Made by a program: the position numbers and the translations under genes
Shown here: positions 26,835 through 36,779 of the stretch, piece by piece
How the letters are laid out: every line of letters starts with the position of its first letter
Numbering within the stretch: the stretch's first letter is position 1
DNA from: Gammaproteobacteria bacterium
Lineage (GTDB): Bacteria > Pseudomonadota > Gammaproteobacteria > SZUA-229
NCBI GenBank assembly: GCA_029881795.1
Contig: JAOULX010000005.1
Location: 62,001-126,000 of the forward strand
Reading direction: 5' to 3'
DNA length: 64,000 bases
The notes under the pieces: model-generated
Seen by the model: only the letters and a program-made list of their open reading frames with translations
What the model was told of the DNA's origin: nothing
Databases searched by the model: none

Positions 26835-27790
26835 TGTTTGGTTTTCGCTTTCATAAACAGCCCGTCGAGCAGCCAGCGCCCACCGCGCCGTCTCACACCA
26901 GTGGTCTTGTCAGCATCGATCAGCAGAGCCTGATTCAGTGCCGTCATCAGGCCTCAAAACTGATTCTTTCATCTGCAAAAATTAAATCTACCCAGAGCGG
27001 CGCCTATTTATCCTCGTTTCGTGGACGCGGCATGGAGTTTAATGAGTCACGTATTTATCAAGCGGGTGATGATATTCGCAGCATGGACTGGAAAGTCACC
27101 GCCAGAACCGGTACCCCTCACACCAAAGTATTTTCAGAAGAAAAAGAACGGCCGGTATTGTGCTGGACTGATTTCCGCGAACCGATGCGGTTTGCTACTC
27201 ACGGTGTGTTTAAATCGGTAATTGCGGCGAAAGCCGCTGCCAGTATTGCCTGGGCTGCCAGCGCACAGGGCGACCGGGTCGGTGGTCTGGTATTTTCTGA
27301 ACAGTCGCATCACGAACTTAAACCACGTCGCGGTAAAAGCAATGTGCTGCACTACATCAAGCATCTGCAACAAATTCAGCAGCCGACTACTAATAATAAT
27401 GAACAACAGATCAGCGCTGAACAGGCGCTTGCCAGACTGCGGCGGGTTGCCAGACCCGGCAGCCTGATTTTTTTAATCAGTGATTTCAGAAATCTGGGTG
27501 AACGGGCTGAATCGCATATTATGCAATTATCCCGACACAATGATGTGGTTATGTTTTTTATTTATGACACACTGGAAAAATCATTACCACAGCACGGTCA
27601 GTACCTGATTCAGCAGCACGGAAAAAAACTGCGCTTTAGCACCCATGAGCAAAGTCAGGCGGAATATCACCGGCACTTTCTTCAGCGTCTGCAGTCACTG
27701 CAAGGCTTTGCGCGTTCTCATGGTATTTCATTTATCGAGTGCAGCACTCAGCAAAACCCTCTCGATCAACTAACAGCAGCCTACCGCTAA
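26834..27790 (+). CDS. DUF58 domain protein
   Basis: 318 residues. The DUF58 core is visible in SRIYQAGDDIRSMDWKVTAR, followed by the VWA-like strand RPVLCWTDFREPM and SLIFLISDFRN. DUF58 proteins always travel with MoxR ATPases and are thought to be their soluble partners; exact activity is unknown. The start codon overlaps the moxR stop (TGATG), and the next gene follows after two bases. Confidence 0.9.
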   Translation: MFGFRFHKQPVEQPAPTAPSHTSGLVSIDQQSLIQCRHQASKLILSSAKIKSTQSGAYLSSFRGRGMEFNESRIYQAGDDIRSMDWKVTARTGTPHTKVFSEEKERPVLCWTDFREPMRFATHGVFKSVIAAKAAASIAWAASAQGDRVGGLVFSEQSHHELKPRRGKSNVLHYIKHLQQIQQPTTNNNEQQISAEQALARLRRVARPGSLIFLISDFRNLGERAESHIMQLSRHNDVVMFFIYDTLEKSLPQHGQYLIQQHGKKLRFSTHEQSQAEYHRHFLQRLQSLQGFARSHGISFIECSTQQNPLDQLTAAYR

Positions 27791-27792
27791 TC

Positions 27793-28317
27793 ATGCAGCC
27801 AGCACAGCAACCATTAGCACTTAAAGACATTCACCTGCCAGACACTGTGTCATGGTGGCCACCCGCTGTCGGCTACTGGCTAATACTGGGGCTGATTGTT
27901 TTATTGATTCTCTGTTACTTCGCAATAAAATTTTTAACTAACAGACGGCGTATAAAAAAACAGGCGCTGGCTGAATTTAAAAAGATTCATAAAACTTATC
28001 AATCAGATCGTGATCAGAAAAAACTGCTGAAAGCGGTTTCTGTCCTGTTACGTCGTGCCGCTATCAGCTGCTACCCGCGTTCCGACTGTGCCTCGTTAAC
28101 CGGCAATGACTGGCTCACCTGGCTGGACCAACAACTGCCTGCTAAGTCAACGACATTCTCTGACGGCCCGGGCTATTTACTGACCGAGTTCATTTATTCA
28201 AACTCAGTCAACACCGATGATCTTGATGCGCTGCTGTCAGTTTCACGTCAATGGCTCAATCAATTACCCGCGCCCGCTAAGCATCATCCGCCAACCAGTG
28301 AGAGCGCCCTGACATGA
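27793..28317 (+). CDS. DUF4381 single-pass membrane protein
   Basis: 174 residues from ATG 27793, two bases after the DUF58 stop; a longer reading from 27739 would overlap it by 52 bp and adds nothing family-like. PAVGYWLILGLIVLLILCYF forms one membrane helix (about 22-45), followed by a basic stretch and a cytoplasmic helical domain with SLTGNDWLTWLDQ. The family occurs only in MoxR/Bat operons. The stop overlaps the next start (ATGA). Confidence 0.88.
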   Translation: MQPAQQPLALKDIHLPDTVSWWPPAVGYWLILGLIVLLILCYFAIKFLTNRRRIKKQALAEFKKIHKTYQSDRDQKKLLKAVSVLLRRAAISCYPRSDCASLTGNDWLTWLDQQLPAKSTTFSDGPGYLLTEFIYSNSVNTDDLDALLSVSRQWLNQLPAPAKHHPPTSESALT

Positions 28318-29303
28318 TACATTTTGACTGGATCTGGTCGTTTCTGGCGCTACCCTTACCATACCTGGTTTATAAATTTTTTCCGGCAGCGCCACGTCAG
28401 AATGAAGCGCCGCTGCACGTGCCGTTTATGCAGGACTTTGAAAGTTATAGCACTGACAAAGTACAAAGCTCCGGCAAACTGCTTATTGTTTTAGCGGCGA
28501 TTGCCTGGTTATTGTTAGTGATGGCAGCGGCACGGCCGCAATGGCTGGGTGATGCGGTCGAACTGCCGGTAAGTGGCCGTGATCTGATGTTAGCCGTGGA
28601 TTTGTCCGGCAGTATGGAAGTCGAAGACTTTCAGCTTAATGGTCGACTGGTTGATCGGCTCAGTGCCACCAAAGCGGTTGCCACTGAATTCATAGAGCGT
28701 CGTAACGGTGACCGACTTGGACTGATACTGTTTGGCAAAAAGGCTTATTTACAAACTCCGCTGACCTTTGACAGGCAGACTGTCAGCACCTTACTTGGCG
28801 AAGCGGTGATCGGACTGGCAGGTAAAGAAACCGCGATTGGCGATGCGATTGGACTCGCGGTTAAACGGCTTGAAAAGCAATCGGTTAACAGCCGGGTTCT
28901 TGTTTTACTGACTGATGGCGCTAACACGGCCGGTGAAGTTGAGCCCTTAAAGGCGGCTGAGTTAGCCAAACAATATCAGCTAAAAATTTATACCATCGGC
29001 ATCGGAGCCGATGAAATGATCGTACGTTCAATTTTTGGTTCACGCCGGGTTAACCCGTCGGCCGATTTGGATGAAAAAACCCTGGCGGCGATTGCCAGCA
29101 AAACCGGAGGTAAATATTTCCGGGCCCGTAACACTGAACAACTGAATCAGATCTACCAGCTGCTTGATCAGCTCGAGCCGGTCGATAAAGAAACCCAGAG
29201 TTTCCGACCTACCAGTGCTCTTTTTTACTGGCCATTATCTTTTGCGTTATTGATCTGTGCTTTGATTATCAGCATGCGACTCGTTACTAAAGGCCGCTTA
29301 TGA
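28314..29303 (+). CDS. batA: BatA-like VWA-domain membrane protein
   Basis: 329 residues. Membrane helices near the N-terminus (about 8-22 and 55-72) and at the C-terminus (about 300-322) flank a von Willebrand A domain whose MIDAS motif is DLSGS (96-100) with a later TDGANTAGEV. The domain binds a divalent metal and presumably partner proteins on one side of the membrane. It overlaps both neighbours by four bases, so stoichiometric expression with DUF4381 and BatB is likely. Confidence 0.9.
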   Translation: MIHFDWIWSFLALPLPYLVYKFFPAAPRQNEAPLHVPFMQDFESYSTDKVQSSGKLLIVLAAIAWLLLVMAAARPQWLGDAVELPVSGRDLMLAVDLSGSMEVEDFQLNGRLVDRLSATKAVATEFIERRNGDRLGLILFGKKAYLQTPLTFDRQTVSTLLGEAVIGLAGKETAIGDAIGLAVKRLEKQSVNSRVLVLLTDGANTAGEVEPLKAAELAKQYQLKIYTIGIGADEMIVRSIFGSRRVNPSADLDEKTLAAIASKTGGKYFRARNTEQLNQIYQLLDQLEPVDKETQSFRPTSALFYWPLSFALLICALIISMRLVTKGRL

Positions 29304-31117
29304 ATTTATTTCACTTCATCAGACCAGAGTGGTTACTGGCACTTATACCGCTTTTTATTCTTTACTGGTTACTGCAGCGCATGCAATTACAGAATAAGAG
29401 CTGGCAAAGTTTTTGTGACAAAGATTTACTGCCGTATTTATTCGAGCAAACCGAGCTTAAACAAAAAAAACGCCCACTATATTTATTGTTACTGGCAGGC
29501 CTGCTGGCAATTACCGCACTGGCCGGCCCGAGCTGGGAAAAACGTCCGCAGCCTGTTTTTAAAAAACAGTCGGCTTTAGTCATCATACTCGATTTATCAC
29601 GCTCAATGGATGCAAACGACATCAAGCCCAGTCGCCTTGGTCGCGCCATTCTTAAAGTCGAGGACATTCTGACGCAGCGCAAAGAAGGCCAGACAGCTCT
29701 GATTGTTTTTGCAGCCGATGCCTTCACAGTAACCCCGCTTACCGAAGATACCGGCACTATCTCTTCACAGCTTAAAAGCCTGAGCACCGAGATTATGCCG
29801 TTACAGGGCAGTAATGCCAGCAAGGCCATTGCACTGGCACAGCAACTATTTAAACAAACCTCTCAGCCTCACGGTCATGTTTTATTAATCACCGATGGTG
29901 TCAGTGAACAGACTGTTGCTGCCAGCTCTGAATTAATTGCTCCCAACTACACGCTCTCTGTACTCGGTGTTGGCACTGCCGGTGGCGCACCGATTCCTTT
30001 AGCTGATGGTGGCTTCTTTAAAGATGCCAGCGGCGCTATTGTGGTGCCTAAACTTAACGCCTCAAGACTGCAACAGCTGGCTCTGGCCGGCTCCGGTTCT
30101 TTTCGTTTATTAAGCGCCGATGACAGTGATCTTAACCAGTTACTGCAACCACTCAAGCGCGGACTTTCTGATGCACTAGATGGCGAACAGACTGAGCAAA
30201 CCGCATTTAATACCGACAGCTGGGTGGAGGCCGGTCCGTGGTTGCTACTTATTTTATTGCCTGTTGCTGCTTTTGCATTTCGTAAAGGCTATCTGTTTGT
30301 GCTGCTTATTTTTGTACTGCCTCACTCTGATCCCGGTTATGCCTTTGATGCCGGCGAGCTTTGGAAAAACGACAACCAGAAAGCCAGAGAGTTATTAAAC
30401 AACAATAAAGCAAGCGCTGCTGCCAGCCTGTTTACAGAGAAAAAATGGAAAGCCGCCGCTGAGTACAAATCCGGCCAGTTTGATAAAGCTCTGGAGGCTT
30501 ATCAGCAGTTAGACACATCAGACCCTGAGGTTTTATACAACCTTGCTAACACGCAGGCTCAGCTCGGCCAGTTTGATAAGGCATTGGAAAATTACAACAA
30601 AGTCATCGCCGCCAAAGCTGATCATAGTGACGCAAAATATAATCGCGATCTGGTTGAGAAACAAAAACAACAACAACAACAACAACAAGACAAAAACAAT
30701 CAGGACAGTAAAAACAGTCAGGATAATAAAGACAGTAAAGACGACAACAACAATGACAAAAAGTCGCAGCAAAATGACGCATCAGATGGCGATAAATCCG
30801 ATTCAGAACAGCAGCAATCAGCTGATAACAATAAGACTGATAATGCCGACAATAATCAGGAAAAAGATTCCGCGCAGGATAAGAACGATAACAAAGACCA
30901 AGACGCTACTGATAAATCACAGGATAACAGCCCACAAGATAATCAAGCTCAGCAACAGCAGTCAGCACAGGACAACACACAGTCTCAAGAACAGCAGCAG
31001 GCAAACGAGCAGTGGCTCAGACGGATACCGGATGATCCGGGCGGTTTACTCAGACGAAAGTTCAGATATCAGTCAGAACAGAGACAAAATACCACATCAG
31101 GTGAACAACAATGGTAA
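29300..31117 (+). CDS. batB: BatB-BatC type fusion: VWA domain, TPR repeats, Gln/Asn/Asp-rich tail
   Basis: 605 residues. N-terminal membrane helices (about 10-27, 59-75) precede a VWA domain with MIDAS DLSRS (98-102) and TDGVSE; another pair of helices lies near 314-345. Then come tetratricopeptide repeats (about 375-450, DPEVLYNLANTQAQLGQFDK), as in BatC. Residues from about 455 to 585 are almost only Q, N, D, K and S, ending with WLRRIPDDPGGLLRRKFRYQ, the conserved closing motif of such proteins. VWA plus TPR in one chain equals a BatB-BatC fusion. Start and stop overlap neighbours by 4 and 7 bases. Confidence 0.9.
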   Translation: MNLFHFIRPEWLLALIPLFILYWLLQRMQLQNKSWQSFCDKDLLPYLFEQTELKQKKRPLYLLLLAGLLAITALAGPSWEKRPQPVFKKQSALVIILDLSRSMDANDIKPSRLGRAILKVEDILTQRKEGQTALIVFAADAFTVTPLTEDTGTISSQLKSLSTEIMPLQGSNASKAIALAQQLFKQTSQPHGHVLLITDGVSEQTVAASSELIAPNYTLSVLGVGTAGGAPIPLADGGFFKDASGAIVVPKLNASRLQQLALAGSGSFRLLSADDSDLNQLLQPLKRGLSDALDGEQTEQTAFNTDSWVEAGPWLLLILLPVAAFAFRKGYLFVLLIFVLPHSDPGYAFDAGELWKNDNQKARELLNNNKASAAASLFTEKKWKAAAEYKSGQFDKALEAYQQLDTSDPEVLYNLANTQAQLGQFDKALENYNKVIAAKADHSDAKYNRDLVEKQKQQQQQQQDKNNQDSKNSQDNKDSKDDNNNDKKSQQNDASDGDKSDSEQQQSADNNKTDNADNNQEKDSAQDKNDNKDQDATDKSQDNSPQDNQAQQQQSAQDNTQSQEQQQANEQWLRRIPDDPGGLLRRKFRYQSEQRQNTTSGEQQW

Positions 31118-32793
31118 GACAAACTTTTTTGAGCGGGCTTTTAATTATTCTCAGCCTGATGAGTTGCAGTGTATTTGCAGCCGATATCAGTGTTTATGTT
31201 AACCGCGATAACATTAGTGTTAACGAATCCTTTAATCTTATTTTTGAAGCCGAAAGCACACCTGATGATGAACCTGATTTTTCGCCGCTGTCTGTTTATT
31301 TTGATATTCTGAGCCAGAGCCAGAGCAGTAATATGTCGATCATCAACGGCAGCTTCAGCCGCAAAAAAGTATGGACACTGGCGCTACTGGCAAAACAGCC
31401 CGGCAATTACGCCATACCGTCAATCGAATTTGGCAACGACAAGAGTCCGCTTCTGAATATTAAAGTCAGTAAAAGCACTGCAACTCAGTCAACCAGTGAT
31501 AGCAACCTGTTCCTGGAAGCGGAAGTTGATCACCAGTCCACCTATGTGCAGACCCAGATTCTTTACACCGTAAAAGTATTTCGATCAGTTGAAATCCAAA
31601 ATGCCAGTTTAACCGAACCCAAACTCAGTGCTGCCGATGCCATTATCGAAAAACTGGGGGACGACAAACGTTACCAGACAAGCCGTAACGGTGTTCGCTT
31701 TATCGTCATAGAACGGCGTTACGCTATCTTCCCGCAACAAAGCGGGCAGTTAACCATAGCGCCGGTTGAATTTAACGGCCAGATTGTGTCACAGCGCCGC
31801 TCTTTTTATGACATATCTCCGTTTAATGGCACCAGCAAACGCATTCAATCCAAAGCCATCGAGATTGATGTCAAGCCAGTGGCAGCAGCTTTTAAAAATA
31901 AACACTGGTTACCATCAACTGAAATCAAGCTGGTTGATGAGTGGCCAGAGCAGGCCCGCTTTAAAGTCGGCGAACCGGTCACCCGTACCCTGTCGTTACT
32001 GGCTGCTGGTTTAACTGCGGCCCAGCTACCCGAACTGAGTAAACAGGATATTGCCGGCATTAAACAATACCCGGATCAGCCTACTCTGAACGATCAAAAA
32101 AATGAAAACGGTATTACCGGGATACGACAGGAAAAAATTGCTTATATCCCGACTCAGGCCGGCAGCCTGACCTTGCCTGAAATTAATATTCCGTGGTGGA
32201 ATATAAAAACCGGCCGACTGGAATATGCGCGCATCGAGGCTAAAAAAATTACTGTCGAAGCAGGTTCTGCTAGCCAGCCGTCAGTTGCATTGCCACCAGC
32301 TGCCAAAGCGCAAGCCAGCACTAAAACCGTTGTCGATAATGACGCCACATCGGTGTGGTTTTACATCAGTTTGTTTTTACTGGCTGGCTGGCTCATCAGT
32401 CTGTTTTATCTGTTGCCAAAACGATCCCGCTCCGTGCAACAGCCCGTCAGCAAACCGGTCATGCCCATAAAACCTTCGGCTAAAAATATCGGCCGAAAAT
32501 TTGCCAGTGCCTGTCAGCAAAATCAGCCCGAACTGTGCAAGACACTGCTACTTGAATGGGCAGCTAGTCAATGGCCAGATGCCAATATCAACAGTTTGAG
32601 CGAACTCTCTTTATATGTTGATGATGATCTGTCACAACAAATTGCGCGATTGAATCAGCAGCTCTATGCACCGACTGCTAATGAATGGCGTGCTGCTGAT
32701 CTTTTATCAGCCTTTCAATCGAATAAGGGTAAACCCGTAAAAAGTAATAGCGACTCCCAGTCAGTTCTTAAACCGATTTCAAAAATCGTCTAA
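31111..32793 (+). CDS. batD: BatD-family (BatD/oxygen-tolerance) membrane-anchored protein
   Basis: 560 residues. A signal peptide (LLIILSLMSCSVFAADISVY) is followed by a large periplasmic region of immunoglobulin-like strands with the early NESFNLIFEAES typical of BatD, one membrane helix (about 411-432, VWFYISLFLLAGWLISLFYL) and a small cytoplasmic helical end. It is the last gene of the operon, overlapping batB by seven bases. Bat proteins are linked to oxidative or envelope stress in other bacteria, but their biochemistry is unsettled. Confidence 0.88.
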   Translation: MVRQTFLSGLLIILSLMSCSVFAADISVYVNRDNISVNESFNLIFEAESTPDDEPDFSPLSVYFDILSQSQSSNMSIINGSFSRKKVWTLALLAKQPGNYAIPSIEFGNDKSPLLNIKVSKSTATQSTSDSNLFLEAEVDHQSTYVQTQILYTVKVFRSVEIQNASLTEPKLSAADAIIEKLGDDKRYQTSRNGVRFIVIERRYAIFPQQSGQLTIAPVEFNGQIVSQRRSFYDISPFNGTSKRIQSKAIEIDVKPVAAAFKNKHWLPSTEIKLVDEWPEQARFKVGEPVTRTLSLLAAGLTAAQLPELSKQDIAGIKQYPDQPTLNDQKNENGITGIRQEKIAYIPTQAGSLTLPEINIPWWNIKTGRLEYARIEAKKITVEAGSASQPSVALPPAAKAQASTKTVVDNDATSVWFYISLFLLAGWLISLFYLLPKRSRSVQQPVSKPVMPIKPSAKNIGRKFASACQQNQPELCKTLLLEWAASQWPDANINSLSELSLYVDDDLSQQIARLNQQLYAPTANEWRAADLLSAFQSNKGKPVKSNSDSQSVLKPISKIV

Positions 32794-32996
32794 GGCTCTC
32801 TATAAAGACTGTAAATAGCTAAATTTTCTTGGCTTTTTCGCCAATATTCGTCTTTGCACCGTTTAAGCGGCCGGCAAAAGAAGGTAAAATCCCTGTTCGA
32901 AATTATATTTGCGCCAGGGACCGGTATTCACAAGCTGCTTTTGCGGGCTGTTTGAAATCAAATTATTAAATCAGTTAAACAACGACGGGAAGGTTT

Positions 32997-34208
32997 ATGG
33001 AACTCCAAATTACTACTCAGATTTTAATCTGGGCTTTCGCTCTGGCTTTCGTACTGGGTGCGGTTGCAAACAAAACTAACTTCTGCACCATGGGTGCGGT
33101 ATCTGACTGGGTAAACATGGGTGACACTAACCGCATGAAAGCCTGGTTACTGGCAATTGCAGTTGCCTTACTGGGTGTTACCTTAATTGAAGGTATCATG
33201 GGTTATGCCAGCATTGACCCTTCTCTTCCGCCTTACCGTAGCGAGCAGTTTGCCTGGTTACGTTACATTGTTGGTGGCGTTCTGTTTGGTATTGGTATGA
33301 CCTTTGCCAGCGGTTGCGGTAACAAAACTCTGGTACGCATTGGTGGCGGTAATATCAAATCAATATTTGTTCTGATCGTTGCTGGTTTCTTTGCTTATTT
33401 AATGACAAAAACTGATTTCTATGCCGTTCTGTTCCACCCATGGGTCTCTGCGACAACAATCAATCTGGGTAAAATGGGCATGGCAGGTCAGGACATCCCG
33501 GCGATTATTGGTGGTATCTTTGGTGCAGAAAACCTCAATACACTGCGTATTGTTTTCGGTTTAATCATTGGCTCGGCAATTTTATTCCATGTTTTCCGTT
33601 CTGAGGATTTCCGCAGCAATAACGAAAACGTTATCAGCGGTATTATCATCGGCATTATCATTGTGCTGGCCTGGGCCATCACCGGTGGCAGCATGGGCAC
33701 AGCCTGGAAAGAAGCCGTCGACTTTATGGATGAAGTACCGGTTGGTGTTATGACGCAGTCATATACGTTCATCAACCCGATGGGTGATACTTTTGCACTG
33801 GCGCTGGATCCGACCAACTCTCTGCTGATCAGCTTTGGTGTGATGTCACTGTTTGGTGTTATCGCCGGTTCTCTGGTTATCTCGTTACTGGCTAAAGCCT
33901 TCCGCATCGAATGGTTTAACGACCTTAAAGATTTTATCAATCACATGTTTGGTGCTGTATTGATGGGTATCGGTGGTGTATTAGGTATGGGCTGCACCAT
34001 TGGTCAGGGCATTACCGGTTTCTCAACACTGGCGCTTGGCTCCATTCTGGTGTTTGTCTCTATCGTTTTCGGTAGCGCTCTGACAATGAAAATCCAGTTC
34101 TATAAAATGGTTTACGAGGAAGAAGCAACTTTCGCTAAATCATTCATTACTGCACTGGTTGATATGAAGTTATTACCAGCTGCTATGCGTAAGCTGGAAG
34201 CTGTATAA
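32997..34208 (+). CDS. YeeE/YedE-family sulfur-compound transporter
   Basis: 403 residues with two YeeE repeats and many membrane helices. The repeat signatures are NKTNFCTMGAVSDW (about 24-37) with GMTFASGCGNKTLVRIG, and later GIGGVLGMGCTIGQGITG; their cysteines line the path by which relatives (TsuA) pass thiosulfate. So it most likely imports thiosulfate or moves another sulfane-sulfur compound. GGGAAGG upstream is a good ribosome site. A strong terminator follows, so it is probably a single-gene unit. Confidence 0.9.
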   Translation: MELQITTQILIWAFALAFVLGAVANKTNFCTMGAVSDWVNMGDTNRMKAWLLAIAVALLGVTLIEGIMGYASIDPSLPPYRSEQFAWLRYIVGGVLFGIGMTFASGCGNKTLVRIGGGNIKSIFVLIVAGFFAYLMTKTDFYAVLFHPWVSATTINLGKMGMAGQDIPAIIGGIFGAENLNTLRIVFGLIIGSAILFHVFRSEDFRSNNENVISGIIIGIIIVLAWAITGGSMGTAWKEAVDFMDEVPVGVMTQSYTFINPMGDTFALALDPTNSLLISFGVMSLFGVIAGSLVISLLAKAFRIEWFNDLKDFINHMFGAVLMGIGGVLGMGCTIGQGITGFSTLALGSILVFVSIVFGSALTMKIQFYKMVYEEEATFAKSFITALVDMKLLPAAMRKLEAV

Positions 34209-34228
34209 AAGCAGCAACTAAGCCTACT

Positions 34229-34259
34229 AAAAAAGCCTCGCCTTGCGAGGCTTTTTTTT
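34229..34259 (+). terminator. Intrinsic terminator after the YeeE-family gene
   Basis: AAAAAGCCTCG pairs with CGAGGCTTTTT around a short CCTTG loop, followed by further T. Located 20 bp after the stop codon at 34208. Confidence 0.9.
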
Positions 34260-34350
34260 GAGCACTGTTTTTTCTTGCGACTAAATGACATATTGTATTG
34301 AATTTACAGGCATTATCGGCTATTTATACACTACGTATCGAGAGACAAGC

Positions 34351-36093
34351 ATGTGCCCTGTTATACAATCCATCAATTACCGCTTTAGTCCTGACAAGCA
34401 CACTCAGCTGCTTTGCCAGACCATCTGCGATGAACTGCATAATAATGGCATTGCACTGGCCGACATTAGCGCCGAAAGTGCCACAAGCGAAGCCCTTACC
34501 ATCACAACTGTCTTCAACTGGCAGATTAAATTAAGCCTGAAACACCGGCGCCATGAAGGCAGCCTCAGTAAACAGACACTGTTACATAAAAGCCCGGCAG
34601 AAGCCCAGAATGCGGCAAAAAAACAGGGCCAATTAATGATCAGCAGCTCATCGGCAAAAATTGAGCTGGTCCGCAACATTAATGACGATCCTGCGCATTA
34701 TTACAAACACAGCACAATCAAGTTAAACAGTGGACAGAAACATGCTTTTAGCCAGGCCTGTTCAGCTAATTGTGACCATGGCCAGCTTACCTGTAAATAC
34801 TGTAATGGCCGGGGCACAAATAAAATCACTTCAAAAAAAGATAATTTACTCGGCACTACCACCTCGTTTGACCCTTCGAATATTTGTAAACATTGCGGCG
34901 GCAAGGGCAGCACCGATTGCAACACCTGCAATGGCAGCGGTGCACAAACCTATATTTATGAACTTGAGGTTGTTGCCAGCAGGCAGCATAAAAATCTGGT
35001 TCAGACAGCTGATTCAAAAATCAAAAACCTTATTTCTGAATTTATTTCACAACAAACCCATAAAGACCTTATCAACGGATACCTGTCACCGGTGGTGATT
35101 AAACTCGAGGATATTGACGAAACACACTGTAATGTTATTTACCAGAGTCAATCAACTTACTGTTTACTGAAGATATCGGTGTTACATAAGTTTTATGAAA
35201 TTATTGGCTTTGGTGATCAGTGTAAATGCATACAGAAACCGAAGATACTGAACGACACACTGATTACAAGCGTTAACACGATCATTGGTTCTAACCCGCG
35301 TAAAAACACCTCGCTCAAACTGGCACAGCTACAGTCTCTTGCTTTATTAAAGCCGCTGCTGACATCTGAAGACAACCGCATAGAGCAGGAACTGCAGGCA
35401 GTGCTTTATAATAAAGCCAGCGGTTCGTTAAGCCGGGATATTTGCGCCGACATCGTCAGACAAATCTCGCGCTTAAAAACGGCAATAACACCGCGTTATA
35501 ATTTATCAGCCTGGCTGACTCTGAGCCTTGCCGGTAGTGCCGCAGGTTTTCTTTTGGCCTTATCACAGCACCCGCCGTCTGATCTGATCATTCTGCTTTT
35601 TTCACTGCTAACCGCGGTATTAACAACAGGCTATCTGAGTAGCAAATACCTGACAAAGCGGCGGCGTATAAAAAACCGGCAAAGAACTGACAGCCCGACA
35701 TTTGAAAGACTGCCGGCAGCACTGAGTGCAGGACTTTTGATTGTGGCACTGTTATCAGCCGAGTTATTATCCGCTGACCAGCGATGGCAGATTTATTATT
35801 CGTTGAAACAGTTGAGCAGTCACATTATTAAAGCCGACAGATCTCAGACTGCCATATTAAGCAATACGGGTCTGATTCAACTGGCACAAAAGTACCTGAT
35901 TGAACTGGGTTACACAGCAGTAGTGGCGGACGGTATCTATGAGACGGAAACGGAATTTTCGGTAAAAGATTTTCAGAAAAGATTTGGTCTTCGCATCACC
36001 AGTTATCTTGACCAGAGCACGATGGACCTGCTGACAAAATATGCTGTATTAAAAAACAGCAAGTTTAAGACAACAACAAATCAAAAGAAGTAA
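34351..36093 (+). CDS. Protein with DnaJ-like zinc modules, membrane helices and peptidoglycan-binding-like tail
   Basis: 580 residues from ATG 34351 (an upstream ATG at 34285 is possible). Residues 141-197 carry cysteine modules of the DnaJ kind: CDHGQLTC/CKYCNGRG, CKHCGGKG (179-186) and CNTCNGSG (190-197), without a J domain. Two hydrophobic segments follow (about 385-430 and 458-475), separated by a KRRRIKNR stretch. The last 70 residues (LAQKYLIELGYTAVVADGIY, later TEFSVKDFQKRFGL) look like a PG_binding_1 domain. I do not recognise a named family. The order suggests a cytoplasmic zinc head and a periplasmic wall-binding end. Confidence 0.7.
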   Translation: MCPVIQSINYRFSPDKHTQLLCQTICDELHNNGIALADISAESATSEALTITTVFNWQIKLSLKHRRHEGSLSKQTLLHKSPAEAQNAAKKQGQLMISSSSAKIELVRNINDDPAHYYKHSTIKLNSGQKHAFSQACSANCDHGQLTCKYCNGRGTNKITSKKDNLLGTTTSFDPSNICKHCGGKGSTDCNTCNGSGAQTYIYELEVVASRQHKNLVQTADSKIKNLISEFISQQTHKDLINGYLSPVVIKLEDIDETHCNVIYQSQSTYCLLKISVLHKFYEIIGFGDQCKCIQKPKILNDTLITSVNTIIGSNPRKNTSLKLAQLQSLALLKPLLTSEDNRIEQELQAVLYNKASGSLSRDICADIVRQISRLKTAITPRYNLSAWLTLSLAGSAAGFLLALSQHPPSDLIILLFSLLTAVLTTGYLSSKYLTKRRRIKNRQRTDSPTFERLPAALSAGLLIVALLSAELLSADQRWQIYYSLKQLSSHIIKADRSQTAILSNTGLIQLAQKYLIELGYTAVVADGIYETETEFSVKDFQKRFGLRITSYLDQSTMDLLTKYAVLKNSKFKTTTNQKK

Positions 36094-36140
36094 TAATCAG
36101 GCAACAGTATCAGCTGCGCCCGATTATTATTCACAACAAG

Positions 36141-36779
36141 TTAGCCTAAACGCGCTTTAATTGCGTCAATCACCGCATCACTTGATGTTGCTGTTACAGT
36201 CAACAGCATACCTTCTTTTTCATAAAAGCCTGCCAGCGGAGCAGTCTTCTCATTATAGACATCAAGACGGTTGCTGATAGCCTCTTCGGTCTCATCATCG
36301 CGCTGCACCACGGCACCGCCACACTCATCGCAAACGCCTTCGGCTTTTGGTGGGTTGGATTTAACGTTATAGATAGCACCACAGTCAGTACAGGTACGAC
36401 GTGTAGTTAAGCGGTCCAGAATCACGTCTCTTGGCACATCGATATTGACCACAAAATCGAGTTTCTCATCAATTTTAACCATCAGCTCTTTCAGTGCTTC
36501 TGCCTGTGGGATAGTACGCGGAAAGCCATCTAATAAATAACCGTTTTTACAGTCATCTTCTTTCAGGCGCTCACCCATAATTCCCATAATCAGGTCATCA
36601 GAAACCAGATCCCCAGCCTTCATTGCTGCTTCCGCTTTCTTGCCCAGCTCACTGCCGGCAGCAACAGCTGCACGTAAGATATCGCCAGTAGAAATCTGAA
36701 CCGAACCATCCATTGCCGTCAGTAATTTTGCAACAGTACCCTTGCCGGCACCCGGTGCCCCTAATAAAATCAAACGCAT
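36141..36779 (-). CDS. adk: Adenylate kinase with zinc-type LID
   Basis: 212 residues. The P-loop GAPGAGKGT (7-15), DGFPRT and DRLTTRR give the adenylate kinase signature; it balances ATP, ADP and AMP. The LID domain has two Cys pairs, CTDC and CDEC, the four-cysteine zinc site usual in Gram-positive enzymes; most enterobacterial enzymes replace it with polar residues. It stands alone on the minus strand with a good ribosome site (GAGGAG). Confidence 0.95.
   Translation of the reverse strand: MRLILLGAPGAGKGTVAKLLTAMDGSVQISTGDILRAAVAAGSELGKKAEAAMKAGDLVSDDLIMGIMGERLKEDDCKNGYLLDGFPRTIPQAEALKELMVKIDEKLDFVVNIDVPRDVILDRLTTRRTCTDCGAIYNVKSNPPKAEGVCDECGGAVVQRDDETEEAISNRLDVYNEKTAPLAGFYEKEGMLLTVTATSSDAVIDAIKARLG

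Noticed and set aside
30543-31202. Long open frame overlapping batB in another frame
   Set aside because: It is a by-product of the CAA/AAC/GAT repeats in the low-complexity region; its product is all N, T, K and I with no family pattern, while the batB frame keeps VWA, TPR and the conserved closing motif.
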